Of a stretch of DNA of 64,000 nucleotides, positions 55,832 through 64,000 are shown piece after piece. The DNA is from Chlorokybus atmophyticus. Its lineage: Eukaryota > Streptophyta > Chlorokybophyceae > Chlorokybales > Chlorokybaceae. The stretch is from assembly GCA_009103225.1 (NCBI GenBank), contig RHPI01002990.1, forward strand, positions 382,965 through 446,964, read 5' to 3'. The notes below the pieces were generated by a model. That model was given only the letters and a program-made list of their open reading frames with translations, did no database searches and was not told the DNA's origin. Position 1 is the first letter of the stretch. Each line of letters begins with the position of its first letter. The position numbers and the translations under genes are program-made.

Positions 55832-56421
55832 GCTGAGTGCTGCTTGTTCTAGTGCGGTAGTGCTAGCTAGCCGCAGTGCTAGTCCCCGAAGTAGTCGCTT
55901 AGATAGATTGTGACAGTGACGGTGCACGTTCTTCATGTGCATGTGAGTGTTGTTGCGTGTTTGTCATGTTCGTTATCATTCACTGAGTTGCATGCGGTGG
56001 TTGTTGTTGGCAAGTAGCATGAAGTAGCATGTGCACGCTCAGTTGAGGCAGACATGTATGTGCATGAAAGAACCACCACATCAATGACATAATTGCACTA
56101 ATGAGTATACATAGCCGTTATACAATGATACATTGTAGTTGGCGGTTATACAATGAATATACATAGCCGGTCCACTGTTTTACTAGAACGTAAGTCCAAC
56201 AAGTTGATATTCGTATGCCGTCAAATAGCAAACGGAAGCAATTGACCAATCTTTGTGCGTTCCTAAGTTCCGACCACTGTTTTGATAGGACGTAAGTCCA
56301 ACAAGTTGATATTTGTATGCCCACTATTTTAATAGAACGTAAGTCCAGCAATTCTATATTGATATGCCGTCAAATAGCAAACGGAAGCAATTGACCAATA
56401 TTTGTGCGTTCCTAAGTTCCG
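55832..56421. repeat. Intergenic region with tandem 'CGTAAGTCCAACAAGTTGATAT' units
   Basis: No gene. From 56171 the motifs 'ccactgttttactagaacgtaagtccaacaagttgatattcgtatgcc' and 'caaacggaagcaattgaccaat...gttcctaagttccgacca' repeat two to three times and lead into the second copy of the 5' region. The same motifs precede copy 1 at 43700-43834. Confidence 0.7.
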
Positions 56422-56996
56422 ACCATCAACTTCCATCCGCCGCCGGAAGTAGGCGGAGGGGGTCTGCCAGTTGCGATGTGGCTGACATGGCCGGGGATGG
56501 CGTCCAAAGTTGGCGCCGCGGAGTACGGGCGTCCTAGCGCAGACGCCGCGCTGAACGGGCGCTTGCGGTTGTGGCCCAGGCAGGAGCCATGCGCCCTGCG
56601 CTGGATCCTCCGCGCTGTTCATGTTGCTGCGGCCGCCCGGGGGGGGCGGCGGCGGCGGTGGCGATCGGGATTAGGGTTGACAGCTCAAGCCAGCGGACGG
56701 CTGTGCGTCGGAATCTCTCGCCCACCTCTGCTTTTCGCACGCGCTGCTTGGACAAAGTTGCTGCCGACAGCAAAGGTAAGTGCCTGCCGCCTGTGGCACA
56801 GTCTGCTACACCATCGTATTGGTCAATAATGCGAAACGTTGCGCTAGGTACAGGTAGTAGTAGTCGTGCGTAAGTAGGCCCGTATGCATATTAGGCATAG
56901 AGGCAGTGCCAGCAAACAACACAGCAGCAGCAGCGGCATTCCTTTGCACCCATCATGCTGTGCTTTCATGGAACGTTCAGTCAGCAGCAGTACGAG
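56422..56996 (+). repeat. 5' region of the gene family, copy 2
   Basis: About 95% identical to 43835-44424 with small indels, including the donor at 56775/56776. It lies about 1 kb upstream of the two-exon paralogue. Confidence 0.75.
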
Positions 56997-57299
56997 TTTA
57001 CGTCTCAATTTGTTTGTCCAGACTAGCAATGCTTACACAACATCCACTAAAAGAGTGGTGTATGCTCGTCCAATTGCTTGTGTCATGAACTCATGCTGCT
57101 GACCATGACAAGCAATTGGGTTAGCTATCGCATGGGTTAGCTAGCATGCCACCATGTCTGTTGTGCTGTCTGGTGTGTGTGATGTGCGCTTTCCCACCAC
57201 GTCAAGCTAGACGTGAGGCGAGGTGATCACAGGGGCATGTTGCTGGGCTGTTACTTTGCACTTGCAACTTACACACTGCCCACTCCGTGCCACATCCAT

Positions 57300-57679
57300 T
57301 CAAGCTCACAACAGTGTCAACGTGTGTGTACCTGCTCAGTTGCAACAACCAAGTCTTACGGCTGTGATTTGCTCAGGGGACAAGCTCACTTCTGCTGCGT
57401 TGTGGCCTGTCATCCTTGGAGGCTTTGCAGCTCGCATCCACGACAACTCCACCAGCAGGCTCCACCAGCAGGCCAAAGGTATAACTGTAGCCATTGCTGA
57501 TGCGCTGCTACCGTTACTCTGGTTGCTGCTCTGGCACTCATGTTGTTTGGCGCCTTCCTTTCTCTAATCTGTTGTCACTGTCTTCAGGCCAGGGGTGCGT
57601 GGCGACGGGGCTGGCGGGGGCACTGGCGCCGATCCATGGCGCTACGACTAGGGCTACCAACAACCGGTTGACAGCTTGA
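57300..57679 (+). CDS. Possible two-exon coding stretch, unrecognised
   Basis: An exon ending ...GDKLTSAALWPVILGGFAARI...QQAK at donor AAAG/GTATAA (57478/57479) joins in phase to an exon starting at 57588 (GQGCVATGLAGALAPIHG), which ends at TGA (57677-57679). A donor-like AAG/GTGTGT follows three bases later, so the stop could be spliced around in another frame. Small and hydrophobic, with no recognised domain. It could be an upstream part of the gene at 58031. Confidence 0.3.
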
Positions 57680-58030
57680 AGGTGTGTCGCTGTCTCTGCC
57701 AACTCTGCCGGCATGCCTGCTACTAACACAGCGCATTGTGATGTCCAGATCACGCGCCTCTCACTCGTTCATAGCACTATTCCATGCCACCTTGACTCTC
57801 ATTCGCATTCTGACTTTCTCCCGCACTTCTCGCCCTCAGCAGCCTCAATTCCAACCCCACTCTTGGTCTTGACTTCTATACCGCTGCAACCAGGTCCGTC
57901 CTCGTGGCTTGGTTCAAGCATACGCACGCACTCGCGCATGTGTCTTTTGCTGCCTCTGAATGCATGTTTGCAATTCGTCTCGTGCTTTCGCTGTCTGCCT
58001 GCGTGAATGAGTCTGATTTCCCTCCACAGC

Positions 58031-58676
58031 ATGGCTGCTCCCGCGGCGCGCTTCGGCACCTTCGACCGAGCAGCGCACGGCCCTCGTGCGGACTGGTTGG
58101 GAAATCTGCAGGCCATCTCCAGATCGAAGAACGTTGCAAAGGCTCGGGCGGACGGACCATACATCACCCACGAGGCGAATCGCCGCAAGCTGCAAGGGTG
58201 AGTAACTCCGGTACCCTAGACCCGTTGCCACCAATGCGCTCTGTGCCATGCGTGTGATGGGAAGCTCATTCAGCCTTGGCAGGTCTGCTGCCGTCTCGGT
58301 TGTGAACGACTCCACTCTCAAGTGGTTGGCATTCATGCGTGTGCAAACACATCTCGGGAGGCTGGCCAACGAGCGAAGCAGCTCGGGAGTCGATGCCTCA
58401 GGCGGTCAAGGGTTGCGCGTCATCAAGCTCACGGAGGTGTCGCCTCGATCCGACGCACACGCCAGACGCCTGGCGCTGCTGCAGACCATGTTGGCACACC
58501 CGCAGCCATGCTTCTGTGACCCTCGTGTTTGGCATGAGCTGCTTGCTCACGACCACCTGCACGGCCGAGATGAGTTCAACTTCGTGGCCAAGCTCGTCTT
58601 CGGCTTTCGCACACTGGACGAGGCCGCCGTGGCCATCGAGAACAACTCCGTGACCATCGTGCGACCCCTGTTTTAA
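58031..58676 (+). CDS. Short two-exon member of the gene family
   Basis: Exons 58031-58197 and 58283-58676 join in phase (2) to 186 residues ending at TAA. The acceptor is GCAG at 58279-58282. The start MAAPAARFGTFDRAA continues with LGNLQAISRSKNVAKARA and THEANRRKLQG, like the first exon at 45979. The second exon has LKWLAFMRVQ and GLRVIKLTEVSP. DPRVWHELLAHDHLHGRDEF and GFRTLDEAAVAIE parallel the W-R-D-I-A-S-H-P-S-L-H-G region at 46435. No frameshift, unlike its larger relative. The reading frame stops shortly before an AT microsatellite and the N gap, so it may be truncated. Function unknown. Confidence 0.6.
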
Positions 58677-58705
58677 TCCGGGTTATAACCAACGTTGTGT
58701 CCAAT

Positions 58706-58937
58706 AATATATATATATNNNNNNNNNNNNNNNNNNNNNNNNNNNNNNNNNNNNNNNNNNNNNNNNNNNNNNNNNNNNNNNNNNNNNNNNNNNNNNNNNN
58801 NNNNNNNNNNNNNNNNNNNNNNNNNNNNNNNNNNNNNNNNNNNNNNNNNNNNNNNNNNNNNNNNNNNNNNNNNNNNNNNNNNNNNNNNNNNNNNNNNNNN
58901 NNNNNNNNNNNNNNNNNNNNNNNNNNNNNNNNNNNNN

Positions 58938-58982
<45 letters not shown>
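58706..58982. other. Assembly gap (219 N) in an (AT)n microsatellite
   Basis: N at 58719-58937, flanked by (AT)6 on the left and about 45 bp of (AT)n on the right. Anything that follows the short family gene may be lost here. Confidence 0.95.
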
Positions 58983-58986
<4 letters not shown>

Positions 58987-59330
58987 TAAAAAGGAAACGG
59001 GAACGAAGATTACCACTGTAGATTTCTGGCTATCAGCAGACATCGGCTGATCGCGGATCGGCCCGCTGCGCCGTAGGCGGCGGCGAACGGCGGCTGTGGT
59101 ACACGCTAGGCCAGGAGGTACAGGAGGGGCACAACTCCGCTCAACGCCTTGTTCCCGCCGGCAGCAGCTGTACGCCGAATTCAAAATACCACCAGCAGGC
59201 TGCTGCTGTAGACGTCAACGACACTGAACTTAATCGCTGGTCATGCATCCCAGTCTCCAGATCCTACCTGGTAAGTTTTACCAAGCGTTCATCTAACCAA
59301 CTGTGTGCCTCGTTGCATGTATGTGGAATA
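58983..59330. other. No feature seen
   Basis: GC-rich unique sequence without a supported exon. 'cagatcctacctggtaagttttacc' (59263-59287) resembles a donor site and recurs at 61837-61860. Confidence 0.35.
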
Positions 59331-59990
59331 ACAAGCTAGGCACTCTCAACTTTCATGCCAATACGTTGAACTTTCTCACCTGTCCTGCATTCACACTCGC
59401 TCACTCACTCACTCACTCACACACCCCTGCCTGTCTCCGGAGGGGATCCCTCTCCCTTACTCACTATGTTCATTCTGTAGTCAAGATTACTCACTAGTCC
59501 GATTTTGCGCTTATGATTTGCTCAGACTGCTGCTCAATCTCGCTCACGCTTGCTCACTTACCCTCCCTCGCTCCCTCCCACTCACTGGAATTGATGCTCA
59601 CTCCGGGCATATGGTCAACGGGTGTGTTTTATCCATTCACACTCACTCCCAGAGAGACATCATAACTTGGTTGAAGCTTTGTTGAAGCTCGCGGACACGG
59701 TTGGGTGGCAGCCAGAGCATGTTGTACCTAGTTTGGTGGTCTTGGCGCATGCGCAGCGCCGAGACCACCAAACTAGGTACAACTTTCAATATCAATATCA
59801 AAGCCATTTAACTCACTTACTGGCTGAGCGGCACTTACTCACACGGCATTCACTGAGTGGCACTCACATACACTCATATGCTCATATACTCAAACTCACT
59901 CACTTATTCACACGCACACATTGGTTGTTATGCTTTACATTTGCTGCTACAAGCACACGCGTGTTCGCAGGCATGTAAGCACGCGCATGT
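59240..59990 (+). repeat. Segmental duplication, copy 1
   Basis: Aligns in order with 61790-62540: 'ctggtaagt', 'gtgcctcgttgcatgt', CACT runs, 'ccggaggggatccct', 'gggtgtgt', 'gttgaagctcgcggacacg', 'ggcagccagagc', 'ttggttgttatgctt', 'ctacaagcacacgcgtg'. Noncoding in both. Confidence 0.75.
59721..59783. repeat. 21-bp perfect inverted repeat with inner stem
   Basis: GTTGTACCTAGTTTGGTGGTC (59721-59741) and its exact complement (59763-59783), with a further GGCGC/GCGCC stem inside. The duplicate copy at about 62270-62325 has only traces of it, so it arose after the duplication or decayed there. Confidence 0.9.
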
Positions 59991-61789
59991 GCACCTGTTT
60001 ATCTGTTTGAGTACAACTCTTAATGGAGCGTACCCCTGCAAACTCCCCTGCAAAGTACTACCACTCCCTGGAGTCTTTGTGTGCAGGAAAAAACCAAGCG
60101 GACTTAATGATATGACAAGGATGTTCTGGTTATGGCGCGGGAGCTGAGGTTTCTTGGAGGCGGCTTGAGCTGGAAATAAGTTTGGCACAGGTATGTGCTT
60201 ATGTGCTCTGAGAACACACAAAGCAGGCACACGTACGTGCATCAATCACTCACAATTGCACACCCACTTACCCACTCACTCACACCCACTCGCCCTCCCT
60301 CCCTTGTACTGCAGTTCATTTCCATCGGGCAAGTTCACTTTTTCTTGTACTAACTCTATCGCTCCACACATAACCACCTCCGCAGCAGCCAGGCGTGGAG
60401 CACCTCACTTCAGGCTGAGCATATTAAGTGCGCGACTGCATTCGTGACCAAGTGGGAGCATGCGCAATGGAGTGACTGACTGAGTAGAGTAACGGGGTAA
60501 GTAAACCTGGTGAGTGGGTGGCTGATTGAGTGCATATACAGTGCACGTAATACTAGTACGTGCTCCACCGTGCAGTACACGGTGCACGTTTATCCCGTTT
60601 GCCTTTGCACTACGCACAACGAACGAACGAACAGAAAGAGACTTTGTTGAGGCTCGCAGAGATGCCATCTCCGCAAGCCACATGGCGGTCGTGTGAAAGC
60701 CAAGGGGCACTGCATGCTCAGCACCGAAACTCCGCCAATCAAGGTGCAAGTCTCGACTTCCAAACCAAACACATTTGACTCACTCACTCTCGCTCACTTA
60801 GTGGCTCACAATCACTCAGTCACACTAACTCTCCCTCCCTCCCTCCCTGGCTCGCGACAATACAAGCTTATCGGGGCATGTTATCTCGGTCTTTGCAGTT
60901 GGTGTTTTTGCTGCTCCGCACCAAGATGGTGACGGTGTCAGGCTTGCCGCCCGGGGTAGTAGTTGCAACGGTTTCTAAAAACATTACATCAAAATTGTAG
61001 GGGGGACGGCTAATTGCTTCCGTGAGTAAAATGCAACTTCCGAACGCGGCCGAAAGCCGTGTTACACCCATGCTCGTGTCGGAGGGGCAGCGGTGAGCAA
61101 TATGCGACGGCACCGAGGGGCCTAGTTTCCATCGTCATGCGCCTGTTCGGTAGGAGGAGAAGGGCTACAGCAAACCTGCTGGCGCCGCGCAGAATGGGAG
61201 GTGTTGCACAGGCGCTTCTCCTCCTGCATGCATCCACGCACATGTCCCCCCTCTGCTTCCGTTGCACACTTGCAGTCGTTCTCACTTTCACTCTTTCCGC
61301 TGTGGGCGGATTCACCTCATCACGACCATGCCATCTTCGGATTGCATCCCCCGGTTCCCACCTTAGCGCCTTTTGGGAGAATAGTGCGATAAGTTCTACC
61401 CTGAAAGAGATTTACAACACTGTTGGCAACGCCCGCCGCCTGTGTTATCCAGCTTGAGAGATGTGTACATCTGCTGCTGTCAACTACGAGTTGCTCGTGT
61501 TGTTTGACGAACAGGCTGGTGAGCGTTTTGGTGGGAGAATGTTGCCCAACCCGACTAAGCCTAGGCCTTCATCTAGCCATTTGTCATTGCATGTTGCCAA
61601 CACGCAAAGGGGGGGCACATAGTATGCGGTCTGAGGGTGTGTGTCTGACTTACTCACTCATTCACACTGGCGGAATTTGAATCAAAATATTGCTAGCTCG
61701 TCAACTCATTCACGCACCCTCCCTCGCGCACTCAGTACAGTTTACTCAATCTTATTTTCCATCCACAGGCTGGGGATGCGCACAGCGCT
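59991..61789. other. Noncoding region with CACT-rich tracts
   Basis: No exon could be supported. 61201-61457 is open (starting within 'ggaggtgttgcacaggcg') with a hydrophobic start but no splice or family support. CCCTCCCT runs occur at 60830-60850 and 61720. Confidence 0.4.
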
Positions 61790-62540
61790 GCTGTTGACGT
61801 CAACCAGTATTACTCGGTTGTGCTACAGCCTAATAACCGACTTCTGCCTGGTAAGTCATCAAGCCTTCCTCTAACTAGTGTGCGCCCCCTTGCATGTCTG
61901 TGAGATTGGTATCAAGCTACATATTCTCAGTTCGACTGCCAACACATTAGACTCTGAGCTGTTTTGCACTCACACTTACTCACACTCGCACCCTCCCTGC
62001 CTCCTTCCCGGAGGGATCCCTGTCTCCCTTACTCACTACAATTTACTCTAAGTTCATGCATGCTTACTCACAACTCCGTTTGCGCGCTCATGACTCACTC
62101 AATTGGCTGCTCACTCACGCTCACACTCGCTCACTCTACACCTCCCACTCACTGCAACTTCATGCCGGAATGTGGTCAGCGGGTGTGTCTCACTCATAGA
62201 GAGAGCCAGAGGCCCCGCCCGAGATGGGAACTTTAAGTTGTTGAGGCTCGCGGACACGATTGTGTGGCGGCCAGAGCCCAAGCGCCCCCGCATGCGCAGC
62301 GCTGACCGCCAATCTAGTTACAACTTGAAGTTAAACTCTCGGATATTGATTGCAACACTGTTTGAGTTATTCACCCACTCACTCACACTCATGTACTCAC
62401 TCACACGCACATGCACATGCACACGCACTTACGTGCTCCAAGCACATATGCACATGCACACACTGATTGTTATGCTTTGCAAGTGCTAGCAGTACTAGCA
62501 GCTTTGCTACAAGCACACACGTGCATGCAGGAATCTAGCC
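61790..62540 (+). repeat. Segmental duplication, copy 2
   Basis: See copy 1 at 59240-59990. Overall order is kept, with many indels in the CACT runs. Confidence 0.75.
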
Positions 62541-63420
62541 ATGCGCTTATTCAGTTGTTTATCTGTTTGCACCTTTAACTCCCCTATACAATTACAACTC
62601 CTTGGAGTGTTTATGTGTAACAAAAGGTTTTAAGCAGACTTAAAGGTCCCAATTGCACACTCACAAAACCACAACCAAATAACTTATTCCTGGCTTTCCT
62701 CCTCCTTAGCTGCAGACTTCTCCCCCAAGCTGCTGCTTCCTTGAGGTTGCACAGCAGAGGAGGAGGCCGCCAAGCTGCAGACTTGCGCTTTGATCCTTTT
62801 GTGCACCCAAGTAAAAGCTTTGTCAACATTCCTTCTCCGCAAACGCCCATGGGCATAAGGACTAGCTGGTGCTGGCTTTGATAGGGAAGGCGCTGAGGCA
62901 GCTGTCGAGCGTCATGCTGCTGCAGGGGAGGAGGCGTATGAGTAGGAGCATAACGAGAAGCTCAAGCTCATGCATGGAAGAGGCATGTGTCTGTGGAGGA
63001 GGAGGTGTGCGACAAGCAGCTGCTGCACAGCTAGCTAGCTGGCTGACTAGCTAGCCGCCGCCGCTGATGGGGTTTCTTGTGCAGCAAGCCACTGCACGGC
63101 AAGCTTGGCAGCGACGCGCTTCTTTACATGCTGCAACTCTGCTGTTGCCGAAGACACGCGTGCGGTGCAGGTTTTGTCAAGTTCAACAACAGCTGCATCG
63201 CGCGCATGTTTTCGGCAACGCAATTGTAAGCTTAGCACGTGAAGACGCATATCGCTGGCGCCCGCCGTTCAAATGCTTGCTGCACAAGAAACCCCCCGCC
63301 CTTCTTCGTCTCTGTCTTAGCTCCTTTCACAGCTGGGCATCGCCGCACGATATACGACACAGATGTTTAACAACATCTGGGCTTACGGTTGCTAGACAAG
63401 TCTGTCAAGTATTGACTTTA
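62541..63420. other. No supported gene; CTAGCTAG run
   Basis: 'cagctagctagctggctgactagctagccgccgccgc' lies at 63029-63064. A 151-codon open stretch follows at 63067, without a recognisable domain or splice support. Confidence 0.35.
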
Positions 63421-63433
63421 ATTATGTATTTAT

Positions 63434-63636
63434 TTTGTGACGCTCGAACGCGTGTGATCTTGTGGTCACCACCGCCACATGCACTCGAGCTCGGAGCGTC
63501 ACAAACAGCGACAGTGCCGTGACCGTCACGGCATTGTCCCCCAAAGCGCAGCGCCATTGCCTTACTAAGGCAATGGCGCTGCGCTCTGGTCTGGTCCGGT
63601 CTGGTCTGGTCCACCGCATAGTATGCGGTGGACCAG
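63434..63636. repeat. Cluster of four hairpins
   Basis: TTTGTGACGCTC (63434-63445) with its complement at 63494-63505. A 13-bp stem with one mismatch (63511-63523/63525-63537). A perfect 20-bp stem with 1-base loop (63545-63564/63566-63585). A 15-bp stem with 1-base loop (63606-63620/63622-63636). They stand side by side in 200 bp. Possibly a fold-back element. Confidence 0.88.
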
Positions 63637-63680
63637 AGCGTTGCTATAGCTGTACACACAGGGGACACAAGTACAGCAGA

Positions 63681-63849
63681 GTATCCTGGTCCTGCAGTGC
63701 ATGAGATCTCGCGCTCCACAGAGGATGAGAAGGAGGCAGACCTGTTCTATGCCATGTTGGGCGGGCGCCCAGGCAACTGTGCTGTACTCATGCACATCAT
63801 CCTTCAGCCACGGCATGACTCAGACTACCCCAACTCACGTGGTCTGAAG
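63681..63849 (+). CDS. Likely exon of a gene running off the right edge
   Basis: A frame with plausible protein character, EDEKEADLFYAMLGGRPGN followed by AVLMHIILQPRHDSDYPNSRG, ends at a strong donor, CTGAAG/GTGAGTCC (63849/63850). The acceptor could be CCTGCAG at 63691-63697 or GTACAGCAG at 63671-63679. No domain is recognised and the rest lies outside the window. Confidence 0.4.
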
Positions 63850-64000
63850 GTGAGTCCTCTCAAACAAAGTGCATGTCACCAACCTAACAGACAAGTGCAT
63901 GCATGCACTTGTCTTCTTGTGTCAGCGCACAGCAACCCTGAGAGCTTGCATGATCTTGTGAGCCATGACGCTACTGCTTGCTGCTTACTTATGTCTCCCG

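Noticed and set aside
61059-61457. Secreted protein gene with a hydrophobic start
   Set aside because: No homologue, splice context or family support. The hydrophobic stretch could arise by chance in CT-rich DNA.

Overview
The window is a repeat-rich piece of a eukaryotic nuclear genome. Evidence: spliceosomal introns with GT-AG borders and consistent phase, a tRNA-Arg gene ending in a T-run, a short TTAGGG array, a Ty3/gypsy chromovirus, and a CACTA-type DNA transposon. GC-rich exons, GT/CA-rich introns and long CACT-rich introns would fit a green alga or another microalgal protist, but I cannot assign the species. Little conventional single-copy gene content is visible.

Layout. (1) 1-25953 and 38138-39210 are decayed, intron-retaining DNA copies of one unrecognised multi-exon gene family. 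(2) At 2196-19446 a chromovirus is inserted in that array, with 5-bp target duplications GACGC. Its interior reads L, reverse-complement L, single N, reverse-complement R, R. The two fold-back points carry the same 80-bp perfect palindrome. If the inverted 8.3 kb is removed, a normal ~9.0-kb element remains. It contains a nested 437-bp TRIM-like element (3592-4028) with 79-bp LTRs and a tRNA-like A box/B box promoter across the LTR boundary. (3) At 25954-38134 a 12.2-kb CACTA element is inserted in the array, with 16-bp TIRs, a 3-bp duplication CAT and TGTGCCG-rich subterminal repeats. It carries three intact-looking genes: a Tnp2-type transposase (minus), a BED-like zinc-finger/coiled-coil protein (plus) and a SAM-like protein (minus).

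(4) 39211-43650 holds GT-rich low-complexity DNA, a second TRIM (40190-40649; duplication GTAGG, with a paralogous empty site at 43494), a 0.9-kb AT-rich TIR element, a 171-bp tandem duplication and tRNA-Arg(TCG). (5) 43835-55831 carries the best-preserved member of the gene family seen decayed in (1). Its 5' half forms a large inverted duplication (arms 44666-48264 and 48808-52240, loop 543 bp). The minus-strand copy ends at an exon whose phase joins the plus-strand exons at 52502-55831, so one ancestral gene of about 13 exons and about 1500 aa was broken by the fold-back. A second copy of the family's 5' region and a short two-exon paralogue lie at 56422-58676, ending at a 219-N gap. (6) 58983-64000 is mostly CACT-rich noncoding DNA with a segmental duplication, a cluster of hairpins and one likely exon at the right edge.

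The chromovirus could supply reverse transcriptase and integrase to the TRIMs, which share its polypurine-tract context and LTR start. The CACTA genes probably form a self-contained transposition module. The function of the amplified family is unknown; its C-terminus looks nuclear (basic stretch, then an acidic serine tail).
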